From: Fulvivirga sediminis
GTDB lineage: Bacteria > Bacteroidota > Bacteroidia > Cytophagales > Cyclobacteriaceae
Reading direction: 5' to 3'
Assembly: GCF_016757215.1 (NCBI RefSeq)
Contig: NZ_JAESIY010000008.1
Coordinates: 124,001 to 188,000 of the forward strand
Length of the DNA stretch: 64,000 nt
Shown in pieces: positions 8,655 to 17,536 of the stretch (within the stretch, counting starts at the first letter, position 1; the number at the start of each line of letters is the position of its first letter). The position numbers and the translations under genes are program-made. The notes beneath the pieces were generated by a model that was not told the DNA's origin, did not search any database, and worked only from the letters and a program-made list of their open reading frames with translations.

Positions 8655-9434
8655 ATGGCTGAAAATCATACAGAAACGGAGCTAAAAGAGCTTGGCCAAA
8701 CACTCTTACGTATAGGAGCTTATTTAATGAGTGCAGGGGCCAATATTCAACGTATCAGAAAAACGGTTGAGCGTATTGCCGGGGCCTTTGGTTGTACTGT
8801 CGATCTGCTTATTACCAATAGGGCATTGATGATCACCATCGGAGATGATAAGCTAACCCATTTTCATAGCGGATTAAAACGGACGTTACCTCATGGGGTG
8901 AATTTTAGATTGGTATCTGGTATCAGTCGGATGAGTTGGTGGGTGGTGGAAAAAAACTGGTCTATAAAGGATGTTAATAATGAGATAGATCGCTTAGTGG
9001 CGTTACCTCACTACCCGAGGTTGCTAGTGTTGTGCGTGGTAAGCTTGGCAGGGGCCTCTTTTTGCAGGCTCTTTGGAGGAAATTATATTGATATGTTGGT
9101 GGCATTTGGAGCTACTTTTATAGGGCTGTTTGTTCGGCAAGAATCACTGAAGCGAGATTTTAATGCTTATTTGTGTATATTTTTTGCAGCTTTCACATCT
9201 TCTCTCATCGCTAGTATATGCATTAAGTTTAGGGTGGATGTTCATGATCAGGCGCTCAATGCCTGTGTGCTGTATCTTATACCTGGGGTACCTTTTATAA
9301 ACTCGTTTTCAGATTTGATTCATGGTAATATTATGAATGGAATAGTGAAAAGTGTACATGGTTTAATTATCGCATTTGCTATTGCTATGGGGTTAATGCT
9401 GGCTATGCAAATTTGTCAACTATTAGTGTTATGA
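8655..9434 (+). CDS. Threonine/serine exporter family protein, large subunit (ThrE N-terminal / YjjP-like)
   Basis: A 259-residue protein matching the DUF1212 half of the ThrE family. A soluble N-terminal region (LLRIGAYLMSAGANIQRI near 15) is followed by five or so membrane helices from about residue 115 to the end. The glycine- and proline-rich loop LIPGVPFINSF (near 208) is characteristic. ThrE proteins export threonine and serine in Corynebacterium; in many bacteria the protein is split, as here with the next gene. The ATG at 8655 gives the conserved N-terminal segment in full. Confidence 0.85.
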   Translation: MAENHTETELKELGQTLLRIGAYLMSAGANIQRIRKTVERIAGAFGCTVDLLITNRALMITIGDDKLTHFHSGLKRTLPHGVNFRLVSGISRMSWWVVEKNWSIKDVNNEIDRLVALPHYPRLLVLCVVSLAGASFCRLFGGNYIDMLVAFGATFIGLFVRQESLKRDFNAYLCIFFAAFTSSLIASICIKFRVDVHDQALNACVLYLIPGVPFINSFSDLIHGNIMNGIVKSVHGLIIAFAIAMGLMLAMQICQLLVL

Positions 9435-9904
9435 ATTGGATACTTTTTTTTGAGAAAGGCTTATGGTTTGGAGCTGCAGCTATTGGGTTTGCTATTCTAT
9501 TTAACGTGCCTAGACGGACGCTAAGGTATATTTTTATAATGGGAGCTCTGGCAGGGCTTTTGAAAACTTTACTTTTGTGGTTTGGAGTGAATGTCATAGT
9601 CTCCAGCTTGGGTGGAGCTACGCTTGCAGGCTATATGGGCGTGTTCGCAGCGCACGATAAGCATGCACCGCCAATGGTTTTTGCTATACCCTCAGTTATA
9701 CCTATGGTTCCCGGTGTTTTTGCTTATAGGATGATGCTAGGCCTGATAAAGCTATCTATAATTCCTGACGAAAACTATGAGAAAGTGCTTTCAGAAACTA
9801 TCAGTAATGGGTTGAATGCTACTTTTATTTTGCTTTCATTAGCATTAGGTGTTGCTATTCCTCTTTTGGTGACCCGAAAGGAATCTGTGAAAAAAACTAT
9901 ATGA
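9431..9904 (+). CDS. Threonine/serine exporter family protein, small subunit (ThrE C-terminal / YjjB-like)
   Basis: A 157-residue membrane protein corresponding to the second ThrE half (DUF3815/YjjB). It has four to five helices and the loop FAIPSVIPMVPGVFAYRMM near residues 78-97, which mirrors the PGVP loop of its partner. The start at 9431 is chosen because ATGA overlaps the stop of the upstream gene, a usual sign of translational coupling. An in-frame ATG at 9413 would add six residues. The two proteins probably form one transporter; the substrate is inferred from the family only. Confidence 0.83.
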   Translation: MNWILFFEKGLWFGAAAIGFAILFNVPRRTLRYIFIMGALAGLLKTLLLWFGVNVIVSSLGGATLAGYMGVFAAHDKHAPPMVFAIPSVIPMVPGVFAYRMMLGLIKLSIIPDENYEKVLSETISNGLNATFILLSLALGVAIPLLVTRKESVKKTI

Positions 9905-9959
9905 AGAAGGTAAATAAGAAGTTGAGATTGCGGATTGATAGTGTAAATTGAGTTTTCTA

Positions 9960-10547
9960 ATGTCAGTAATCAGGTTTAAAAATCATCCAACAAATTTAAA
10001 GGGTGCGGTAACTTATACTGTAGAAAGTGATTGTAAAAGACTCACTTTTAGAGAGGTGATTGATTTTTTGATGAATTCTTCTGACTTCAGAGGGGAGTTA
10101 ACCAGTACCTTAAATAACACAGGATTTGAGGCGTATTTTTGGGAGGTAAAGCCTTGCTCTACCATTTTGCTGGATGATGTGTTTGAATTTGCTTTGGTTC
10201 AGGCCAATGGCCTTGTAAATATAAAAATGGATTCAGTGCCTTTTCAAGAGTATTTTGATACTGTTTCTCTCACTCTTTCATTTCCGAATCTACGAGGAGA
10301 TGCCCATTTGGTAGTGCCAAATAAAATAAACCATAAAGCTAATTATGCTCATTTGGCAGCGTTTTTAGAAACAGCTGATAGTTATGAAATAGACAGTTTT
10401 TGGAAACAGGTAGGTGATGCTTATAGCCGATTAATGAATGATCAACCGCTATGGCTAAGTACTGCTGGGCTGGGTGTATCATGGCTGCACGTAAGAATTG
10501 ATCAGAAGCCTAAATATTATAGATATGAGCCATATAAGCTGTTGTAA
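9960..10547 (+). CDS. Uncharacterised protein resembling the DUF6940 family
   Basis: A 195-residue soluble protein with no signal peptide or membrane helix. The C-terminal third carries a striking conserved-looking block (PLWLSTAGLGVSWLHVRID, then PKYYRY), which I associate with DUF6940. No reaction is known. ATG 9960 is preferred over an in-frame TTG at 9948. It starts 55 bp after the exporter pair and is followed after 33 bp by a small basic protein gene, so the four may be co-transcribed. The DUF assignment is from memory of the C-terminal motif. Confidence 0.7.
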   Translation: MSVIRFKNHPTNLKGAVTYTVESDCKRLTFREVIDFLMNSSDFRGELTSTLNNTGFEAYFWEVKPCSTILLDDVFEFALVQANGLVNIKMDSVPFQEYFDTVSLTLSFPNLRGDAHLVVPNKINHKANYAHLAAFLETADSYEIDSFWKQVGDAYSRLMNDQPLWLSTAGLGVSWLHVRIDQKPKYYRYEPYKLL

Positions 10548-10580
10548 GCATGTAGTTTGAAAGGAATAATATATGAAGTT

Positions 10581-10808
10581 ATGAGTAAGTCTAGAAGAAA
10601 GAATAAAATCAGAGGAATCACAACGGCTAAATCTGAGAAGGAAAGTAAAAAAATGGCAAATAGAAGGCTAAGAAAGAGGGTAAACCAAAAAATAAATAAA
10701 GGGGAGGAGCAGTTGCCGCAGTTAAGGGAAGTGTCTGATGTGTGGGATTTTGCTAAAGATGGCAAAATATATGATCCGAATATGAAGGGTAAGGATATGC
10801 GGAAATAG
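10581..10808 (+). CDS. Small highly basic hypothetical protein
   Basis: This 75-residue protein has an N-terminal half very rich in Lys and Arg (MSKSRRKNKIRG, RRLRKRVNQKINKG) and a more acidic C-terminal half (REVSDVWDFAKDGKIYDP). The composition suggests RNA or DNA binding, but no fold is recognised. ATG 10581 is chosen; an in-frame TTG at 10557 would add eight residues. It directly follows the DUF6940-like gene. The upstream reading frame and its neighbours are on the same strand, so it is more likely a gene than noise, but its function is unknown. Confidence 0.55.
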   Translation: MSKSRRKNKIRGITTAKSEKESKKMANRRLRKRVNQKINKGEEQLPQLREVSDVWDFAKDGKIYDPNMKGKDMRK

Positions 10809-10813
10809 TTTTT

Positions 10814-10821
10814 TATGTTTG
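10814..10821 (+). promoter_or_regulatory. Putative -7 box of the methyltransferase gene
   Basis: TATGTTTG matches TAnnTTTG exactly, about 40 nt upstream of the ATG at 10863. No good -33 element was seen. Confidence 0.35.
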
Positions 10822-10862
10822 TTTGAAGAATAAAATGGCATTTAAACTTTTCAGCATATATA

Positions 10863-11690
10863 ATGATAAAGCGAAGAATTTATAAGCATAAGTTAATTTT
10901 CAAAAGAAGGATTAAGCAAAAATCTGAAATTGATAAAATTTTATATTTTAAGAATGACATGTTGATGAGCTTGCTTAAGGCTTTTCAATTAACTAAGTCA
11001 AATACTCATACAAAGGAAGATCTTGCAGCATTTGAGAGTGTGGAGAATTATAGAAAAAAATTGCTTGATGATCCAACTGAGGTAACTTATGAGGTATTCT
11101 CCCTTGATAAAAAAGAATTGGTACAAAATATTTGCATGAAGGCAGTGTCAACTAAAAAATGGTGTCAATTTTTGTACTATTTAGTAAAGAGTGTAGATAA
11201 CGCTAATGTACTGGAAATAGGAACAAATCTGGGTGTTTCCGGGAGTTATATACTTGAAGCTATGAAGCCAGGAAATGGTAAGTTTATTAGTATGGAGGGG
11301 TTACCAAAGTTGTGCGAGATTTCATCTAAGCGATTTTCTGAGATAGTTTCACCTTCAAGATTTGAAATATTACAGGGGCTTTATGATCATACGTTTCCTC
11401 AGCTAATATCAAATGGTGAAAAATTTGATATATTATTCATTGATGGCAATCATAAAAAAGAACCTACTTTAGAATATTTCAGGAAGTTAAAATCTTCCTC
11501 CATTGGAAATAAAGCTTTATTTGTTTTTGATGATATTTATTGGAGTGAGGGTATGAAAGAGGCTTGGCAAATAATTAGAAATGATGAAGATGTTAATTTT
11601 TCAATAGACTTGTATGAGCAAGGTGTAGTAATCATTGATAAAAATGAAACTAGTAAAGGGGAAAAGTTTGATTTACACTTAGCTTATTAG
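10863..11690 (+). CDS. Class I SAM-dependent methyltransferase
   Basis: A 275-residue protein. Residues 1-100 are basic and helical. The Rossmann methyltransferase core follows: motif I LEIGTNLGVSGSYI near 119, an acidic strand end ISMEG near 142, and the FDILFIDGNHKKEPTLEYF block near 198. Then comes ALFVFDDIYWSEGM near 220. The DGNH and DDIYW motifs are typical of Methyltransf_24/O-methyltransferase-like proteins. The acceptor substrate cannot be inferred. Codon use is noticeably AT-rich, and the gene stands alone between unrelated neighbours. Confidence 0.78.
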   Translation: MIKRRIYKHKLIFKRRIKQKSEIDKILYFKNDMLMSLLKAFQLTKSNTHTKEDLAAFESVENYRKKLLDDPTEVTYEVFSLDKKELVQNICMKAVSTKKWCQFLYYLVKSVDNANVLEIGTNLGVSGSYILEAMKPGNGKFISMEGLPKLCEISSKRFSEIVSPSRFEILQGLYDHTFPQLISNGEKFDILFIDGNHKKEPTLEYFRKLKSSSIGNKALFVFDDIYWSEGMKEAWQIIRNDEDVNFSIDLYEQGVVIIDKNETSKGEKFDLHLAY

Positions 11691-11751
11691 TTGAAAAGGT
11701 TTACCTTACTTAAAGCATATTGAAAATTTTGAAAACGTAATCTCTATATGA

Positions 11752-11775
11752 GAGGTGCCTCTTGCGAGACACCTC
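11752..11775. terminator. Hairpin between convergent methyltransferase and TonB receptor genes
   Basis: The arms GAGGTG (11752-11757) and CACCTC (11770-11775) enclose a further CTC/GAG pair around a TTGC loop. It lies between two convergent stops. It lacks a clear T tract on either side. Confidence 0.4.
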
Positions 11776-11801
11776 CGGTAGGTTAGGTTTAGGGATAGAT
11801 T

Positions 11802-14800
11802 TTAAAATTTATAAGAAATAGCCAGGTTAAACATGGTTCCTAACTGGCTGAAGTGAGAGCCATCATAAGTCATTTGAGAGTATCTTTGGTTAAAAGTGAT
11901 CAAGTTTCTCTCTGTTCTTAATGAAGGATCATCAGCATCTATTTCAGTGCTGCCGGCCACAAAGTGCCATTCAGGCAGAATGTTCAATACGTTATTTACA
12001 TTAAAGGCTACAGATAACTTTTCAGTGGCATTGTAGTTAATAGAAATATCCGTTACTATTTTAGGATCAAACTCAGTGTCTAGTCCATCAGGTAAACCTT
12101 GTTGATGGAACGTTGTTTTTCCAAAATAAGTGTTGTAGATACCAAATCCGAACTTGTTCAAGTCGTAGTTTATGCCTAAAATCCATTTAGTTTTAGGTCT
12201 GGAAGTGAAGAAAAGAGCCTCTTGTGTTTCATTTACCACTGATTGATTAGCACCTTCAACTAATAACGGGTTGTTCACGGCGCCATCTCTTTCATTTTCT
12301 ATGGTATAGTTACCCGATAAGCTGAAGCTAAGGCTTCCAGAGCCTAAAGAAAGGTTTTTGTAGTTGGCTACCACGTCTATACCAGATGTTCTGGTATCTA
12401 AAGCATTTACAAAGAAACTCACGTCAGAAAGATTGTTTTCTTGTAATATTTGATCAAGAGGGGTGTCTCCGTCTGCTGTAGGACCTATTTCTGTACTTAA
12501 TATAATTCGGTCTTTCATCGCTATGCTGTAGTAGTCCACTGTGATATCAAAGTTGGAGGTTGGTTTAACTCCAAGACCAATGGTGAAGTTATCTGATTTT
12601 TCAGCGTCTAACTCTGGTACACCAAGTAAACGAGCCTGTGGAGATACGTTGTTGATCAAACCGCCTACTTGAATTCCTTGTCCTGGAACGAAGCTGTATT
12701 GTGCTTTTTGAGTATAAATCTGGTGGAGGGTTGGAGCTCTGAAACCGGTGGAGATCGATCCTCTCAAAGTGATTTTATCATCAAGGAATTTATATCTTGA
12801 GCTTACTTTCCAAACAAAAGCATCACCAAAATCACTATAATTCTCAATACGAGCAGTACCATTAATGAGAAAGTCAGGGGTGATGTCCCAAGCTAAATCT
12901 ACATAACCACCAAAGTTGTATCGGTTAAATTTCCCTGAGTTTTCTGGAGTGTTACCTGCAAAAGAGTCAGAGCCACCACCATCATAAGAGGCTAATTCAC
13001 CTTCTAATACAGTGAAAGTTTCGGTTCTAAACTCAGAGCCAAAGGCTAATCCCAGGTGGTCTGTAAGAGGTTTGGAAATATCTATGTTACCTACAATATG
13101 TGAGAACATGGTGCCGCCCGGGTCAAAAGATAGTCGACTATTTTCACGGTAAAGCTCTACTCCGGGAACGATCTCATCAGCATCTACCTGTCCGTTATTG
13201 TTTAAATCTCCATAATAAATGGGGTCAGAAAGCACAGAGTTGCCATTATGAGTGTTACTTACATTGTAGGTTTGTTTGTTTCCACCTGTGGTAATACTTA
13301 AGTCAGCCATCCATTCATTTTTATTGGTTTTGAAACCTAAGGTGGCATTGTAGTCATTTAAGTTACCATCAAAAGTAGGTCTGTAACCTACATACTCTCC
13401 ATTAGGTCCATTTGGAAAAAAGGTAGAAAGGTAAGGGTAGTCATCTAATGTTCTCCAGTAAGGCGTTCTGTAGTTAGCAAAGCTGTTTACTTTTTTGTAT
13501 ACGTAAGCAGCATTGAAATACAAGTCTGTTTGTTCTGATAGTTCAGCACCACCATTTACTAAAAACTTAGCGGCAGTGGTTTCTGGTGAGCCGTTTATAT
13601 TACCAGCGTCAGGCATTAGGGCTAAGAACCGTTCTACCTCTTCTATGTCGGCATCAAAATCAGCGGCATCACCTACAGGGTCTACAGTTCCAGGTCTGTT
13701 GGCTAGGTTTACTTTAGATAAGTCAATGGTGTAGTTGATGAAACCATTCTCTCCTAGTTTGCTGCCATTGTTTACGGCAAAGCCAATCATCTCTCCATCT
13801 CCTTCTGAGGTGATTCCTGTTCTTAAAGTCGCTCTTCCAGCACTATTATCGTCTTTTAAAACAATATTCATTACACCAGCAATAGCGTCAGAACCGTACT
13901 GTGCAGAGGCACCATCTCTTAAAATCTCTACTCTTTTAATGGCATCGGTAGGTATACCAGAGATGTCAGCTCCGGTTTCTCCTCTACCAGGGGAGGTTTG
14001 GGTGTAGAGCAAAGCACTAAGGTTTTTCCTTTTTCCATTGATAAGAATAAGCGTACGGCTAGGTCCCATGTTTCTGATTTCGTAAGGATCTAATAGAGAT
14101 GTGGCATCATTGACAGGTGTTTGTACTGTGTTGAAAGAAGGTACTCTGTACTGTAAGGCTTTATCAAAAGTAGGCTGTCCGGTAGAGGTAAGTTCATCCG
14201 CCGCTAGCATGTCTATCGGTAGTGGGGTATCTGTTGATGATCTAGGGGAGTTCCTTGATCCCACAATTACGATGTCGTTCAAAGTGGCTACATCAGGTTG
14301 CATACTTACTTTAATGGATGTCTTGCCGTTGTAAGCGATCTCTTGGGTAACATAGCCAACGTAGCTAATCATAAGTTTAGCTCCGTTAGTGGCGTTGATA
14401 GTTACAGAACCATCTACGCCAGTGGTTCCTCCTTGTGAGGTGCCTTTTATGGATACGTTTACACCAATGAGCGGATTGCCATTTTCATCAACTACGGTAA
14501 TGGTTACAGGATCGCCGGCCATTTCTATTTCTATTGGTTCTGTTTTAGCAATGTCCCTGATTACTCTATTTACACTGATGACATTATTGACCTGTTTGAA
14601 TTTTAGGCTTGACTCTTTAGCGATATCTGTTAATATTTCCGCAACCGAGGTTTTCTTGTAGTTTTTAGAAAATCGATTAGCTGTTTTAATATTAGATTCG
14701 CTGTAATGAAACTTAAAATTTGTTTTGGATTCTACTCTGGCAAAGGTTTCTGTTAGTGAAGCATTTTTCAGGCTTAGGTCAATAAAAACATCTTTAACGC

Positions 14801-14903
14801 TCTTGGCCTGATAGCCTGGCTTAGCCATGGCTATCTGTAGCTGCATGATGGCCAATACAGCTAAGAGGGTTAGTTTTAAGGAGTAGGTTGTGGTTTTTCT
14901 CAT
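11802..14903 (-). CDS. TonB-dependent receptor with N-terminal STN signalling domain
   Basis: A 1,033-residue outer membrane receptor. It has a signal peptide (1-27), an STN domain (about 40-110), a carboxypeptidase-regulatory-like beta-sandwich (about 130-195), a plug (about 215-350, with DAIKRVEILRDGASAQYGSD) and a 22-strand-type barrel to the C-terminal YKF. STN domains touch the FecR-type anti-sigma factor in the periplasm, and the two genes immediately upstream in the operon encode exactly that FecR/ECF sigma pair. The receptor therefore both imports a TonB-dependent ligand and reports its presence. The ligand is unknown. It lacks SusC-type partner genes (no SusD nearby). Confidence 0.93.
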   Translation of the reverse strand: MRKTTTYSLKLTLLAVLAIMQLQIAMAKPGYQAKSVKDVFIDLSLKNASLTETFARVESKTNFKFHYSESNIKTANRFSKNYKKTSVAEILTDIAKESSLKFKQVNNVISVNRVIRDIAKTEPIEIEMAGDPVTITVVDENGNPLIGVNVSIKGTSQGGTTGVDGSVTINATNGAKLMISYVGYVTQEIAYNGKTSIKVSMQPDVATLNDIVIVGSRNSPRSSTDTPLPIDMLAADELTSTGQPTFDKALQYRVPSFNTVQTPVNDATSLLDPYEIRNMGPSRTLILINGKRKNLSALLYTQTSPGRGETGADISGIPTDAIKRVEILRDGASAQYGSDAIAGVMNIVLKDDNSAGRATLRTGITSEGDGEMIGFAVNNGSKLGENGFINYTIDLSKVNLANRPGTVDPVGDAADFDADIEEVERFLALMPDAGNINGSPETTAAKFLVNGGAELSEQTDLYFNAAYVYKKVNSFANYRTPYWRTLDDYPYLSTFFPNGPNGEYVGYRPTFDGNLNDYNATLGFKTNKNEWMADLSITTGGNKQTYNVSNTHNGNSVLSDPIYYGDLNNNGQVDADEIVPGVELYRENSRLSFDPGGTMFSHIVGNIDISKPLTDHLGLAFGSEFRTETFTVLEGELASYDGGGSDSFAGNTPENSGKFNRYNFGGYVDLAWDITPDFLINGTARIENYSDFGDAFVWKVSSRYKFLDDKITLRGSISTGFRAPTLHQIYTQKAQYSFVPGQGIQVGGLINNVSPQARLLGVPELDAEKSDNFTIGLGVKPTSNFDITVDYYSIAMKDRIILSTEIGPTADGDTPLDQILQENNLSDVSFFVNALDTRTSGIDVVANYKNLSLGSGSLSFSLSGNYTIENERDGAVNNPLLVEGANQSVVNETQEALFFTSRPKTKWILGINYDLNKFGFGIYNTYFGKTTFHQQGLPDGLDTEFDPKIVTDISINYNATEKLSVAFNVNNVLNILPEWHFVAGSTEIDADDPSLRTERNLITFNQRYSQMTYDGSHFSQLGTMFNLAISYKF

Positions 14904-14915
14904 ACTAGTTTTAGG

Positions 14916-15881
14916 TTAAAATGTTAGGTTTATTTTTTTATCATGGATTTGGTATTTGAAGTCTAGAGCGAATGACATGCTGGTAAGCACATGCTCAAGA
15001 CTGGCATTATCGAATCTTCCGGTATATCTTTTTGAGGTTTTGGGCTTTGATATAAGGGTTATTTTTACATCATACCACCTTTCTAGTGAGGTGATGATCT
15101 CCTGTATGGAGGCATTATGAAAGTCCAGAATGCCTGATATCCATAGAAAATCCTGGGCATTGCCTGTTTCTTTTTTTAAAATATGGCCTTCAGTATCAAT
15201 CTTTACGGCTTCCCCTGGAGCAAGATTTATACTGTTACTTTTCTTATGTTGAGCATTTACCATTATACGCCCTTCAGCTAAGGAAATTTTGTAGTGGCTA
15301 GCCCGGCTGTTAACATTAAACTCAGTGCCAAGAGCAGTAGTCTCATACCCTTGAGAGTAAACAATAAAAGGTCTTTTTTTATCCTTGGCTACTTCAAAAT
15401 ACGCTTCTCCATCTAGCTCTATAATTCGAGATGAATCAGTAAAATAACGATTGTATTTAATAGAGCTTTCGGAGTTGAGGTATACTTTAGAGCCATCGCT
15501 GAGGTGGATTACTGATTTTTGACCTCGCTCATTTTTCTTTACCAGTACGTCTACCTGAGGCTGGGTAGGGGGCTGGGGTGGTTGCTGTAGTAGTAGGTAA
15601 GTAGGGATTGCTAAAATTATGAAAAGAGCTGCTATTTTGTAAAATAGAGAACTCTGAACCTTGCGTTGAGGTGAACGCGTGGTTTTACTCAGTATGCTTG
15701 AGAATGTCTTGCTTTCATCTGGCAGAGACTCTTCCTCTGTTAACCAGGCTTCATCCATCAATTTGTTAAGAGCAAGCATCCCTTCGGGGGTTTCCAGGTA
15801 GCGCCTGATCATAGATTCCTCCTCGGCGTCGCAGGCTCCATCCAAAAATTCCCTTAATTGTTGTTTGGTGATAATAGTCAT
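14916..15881 (-). CDS. FecR-family anti-sigma factor
   Basis: A 321-residue single-pass inner membrane protein. The cytoplasmic N-terminus (1-80) would hold the sigma factor, and one helix follows (about 82-100, FYKIAALFIILAIPTYLLL). The periplasmic FecR domain comes next (about 115-215, including SSIKYNRYFTDSSRIIELDG), then a C-terminal DUF4974-like domain (about 250-318), usual in Bacteroidota. It lies between the sigma factor gene and the STN receptor gene and is read in the same direction. It relays ligand binding at the receptor to release of the sigma factor. Confidence 0.93.
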   Translation of the reverse strand: MTIITKQQLREFLDGACDAEEESMIRRYLETPEGMLALNKLMDEAWLTEEESLPDESKTFSSILSKTTRSPQRKVQSSLFYKIAALFIILAIPTYLLLQQPPQPPTQPQVDVLVKKNERGQKSVIHLSDGSKVYLNSESSIKYNRYFTDSSRIIELDGEAYFEVAKDKKRPFIVYSQGYETTALGTEFNVNSRASHYKISLAEGRIMVNAQHKKSNSINLAPGEAVKIDTEGHILKKETGNAQDFLWISGILDFHNASIQEIITSLERWYDVKITLISKPKTSKRYTGRFDNASLEHVLTSMSFALDFKYQIHDKKINLTF

Positions 15882-15946
15882 GTGTAATAAGCGTGTATAA
15901 ATAGCTATTACCTTAGCTCCACTTATTTACTCACGACAATGGAAAA

Positions 15947-16501
15947 TTATTTTTGCTCGTTGATGGCTTGCTTGATTTCTTTGGTGGCTCGGTACAGCTG
16001 ATTTTCTACTGTCCGGATGGAGATATTGAGCTCTTTGGCTATTTCTTTGTTAGAAAGGCCTTCGTTTTTGCTAAGCATAAAAACTTGCTTCTGACTGGTA
16101 GAGAGGTTGTCTATGCAAGAGTTTGCATGTGAGAGTAAGTCTTTGAAAATGATGTACTCTTCTGTGTTATGTTGAAAAGCTGGGGATTGATTTCTAAGGT
16201 TGTTGATATAATTGGTTTCGAGTGTGCCTCGTTTGATTTTTTTTAATATAATTCTTTTGGTTATAGTGAAAATATACGGTGCAAAAGGTTTATTGACTAA
16301 TATTTTCTTACGCCCTTCCCAGATAGAAATAAATACTTCCTGTACTATGCACTCGGCATCATCTACTGACATGCCCATATATCGTGCAAGTCCAAAAATT
16401 CGCTTGTGATAATGATTGAAAAGTGTCTTAAAAGCACACTCTTTCCCCTTTACAAGCGATTTAAGTAGCTTTTTTTCTGAATATGTTTCTAGGAAAATCA
16501 C
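15947..16501 (-). CDS. ECF RNA polymerase sigma factor (FecI-like)
   Basis: A 184-residue sigma-70 family protein. Region 2 spans about 20-90 (FNHYHKRIFGLARYMG, then ECIVQEVFISIWEGR). Region 4 is at about 125-180, with a helix-turn-helix (LSNKEIAKELNISIRTVENQLYRA is split by the turn). The translation starts at a GTG at 16501. It heads the sigma / FecR / receptor operon and presumably activates that operon when the receptor binds its ligand. Confidence 0.9.
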   Translation of the reverse strand: MIFLETYSEKKLLKSLVKGKECAFKTLFNHYHKRIFGLARYMGMSVDDAECIVQEVFISIWEGRKKILVNKPFAPYIFTITKRIILKKIKRGTLETNYINNLRNQSPAFQHNTEEYIIFKDLLSHANSCIDNLSTSQKQVFMLSKNEGLSNKEIAKELNISIRTVENQLYRATKEIKQAINEQK

Positions 16502-16954
16502 GGATAATACAAATATTTAACTTTTAATTAAGTCAATAAAAATGATATAATCAATAGATATTTTATATAATGTAATTTTAACCTATAAAATGAATTTCAA
16601 TAGTTGAAATAGGTTTTATTGGTTTTAAATATGTCTTTAAATTCATTAAATATTATTTTTTATCCTATTTTAGGTTTATTTTATGTCCTATGGGTTAGGT
16701 TGGTTGATTGAAGCAATAAATAAATGCCATAGCTTAATCAGGCAAGTAAAAATGAGTAAGTAGTCATGAAAGAATTATGTTCTACGTGTTTTCTTATAAC
16801 TGTTTAAGCTGTTCTCACATTATTTCTGGTATTCGGTACCCCTGCTTATATTGAAGCGTTTAAAAGCGTAACCTCTTGTAGCTAGCAGGCGTACAAGAGA
16901 AGAAAATTGTAAATATTAAGGGCAGTAATCATTTTCTGGTGAAATATAATAGTT
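16502..16954. other. 453-bp AT-rich gap between divergent genes
   Basis: Very AT-rich DNA separates the sigma factor operon from the zinc-ribbon gene. Apart from the weak sigma-side promoter, no reading frame, RNA gene or strong inverted repeat was recognised. Confidence 0.5.
16510..16536 (-). promoter_or_regulatory. Possible promoter of the sigma / FecR / receptor operon
   Basis: On the minus strand, TTG (16536-16534) precedes AATATTTG (16517-16510) with 16 nt between. The latter matches TAnnTTTG at seven of eight positions. It ends only 8 nt before the GTG start, which is close, so the call is weak. Confidence 0.25.
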
Positions 16955-17536
16955 ATGTGTAGATACGGAATGGTAACATATAAGCCTCACTATGCCTGTT
17001 TTAATTGTAGAAAAACTTTTAAAAGAAGGTTGATGAGAGATGTTGAAAGGGGAGTTAATAAAAATAGAGAGGATGTAAAGGCCAAATGTCCTGAATGTGG
17101 AAGTATGATGGCGGATATGGGATTGGACTTTGAATCTCCTAAAAAAAATGATTTGAAATCTTGGGAGTATGTTCGCAATCTTTATATCTCAGGAATAACG
17201 TTTCACTCTTGTGGCTGCACTGGCCCAGGATATATCCCCAGAGATTATGAAGCTTTGGTTACTTACCTTAAGCGAATGAAAAATCTGTATATAGACCAGA
17301 GACGGTTTTGGCAGCATAGAGAGGAGCCAACGAATGACAGGGAGAAGCAAAAAGACTGGCATGCTAATAAAGAGTATTTGTGTAAAGTTCCTTCATATTT
17401 ACAAACCGGAACAAGGAAAAAGAGACATGTGAATATTCAGAAAGCTGTCGAATATTGGACCGGGAAGATTAATGATATTGATGCTAAGCTAGAAGAGCTC
17501 TCTAAATCTCCAATAGGTAAATTATCAATCCTTTGA
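16955..17536 (+). CDS. Uncharacterised zinc-ribbon protein
   Basis: A 193-residue protein. A CFNC (residues 15-18) and a CPEC (45-48) can form one zinc ribbon. A second Cys cluster, SCGCTGPGYIP, lies near 86. The middle and C-terminal parts are charged and helical. I do not recognise a named family. ATG 16955 is the first start; a second in-frame ATG at 16970 would begin at MVTYKPHYACF and may be the true one. Its stop overlaps the start of the M23 peptidase gene (TTGA), so the two are translated together. Confidence 0.65.
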   Translation: MCRYGMVTYKPHYACFNCRKTFKRRLMRDVERGVNKNREDVKAKCPECGSMMADMGLDFESPKKNDLKSWEYVRNLYISGITFHSCGCTGPGYIPRDYEALVTYLKRMKNLYIDQRRFWQHREEPTNDREKQKDWHANKEYLCKVPSYLQTGTRKKRHVNIQKAVEYWTGKINDIDAKLEELSKSPIGKLSIL

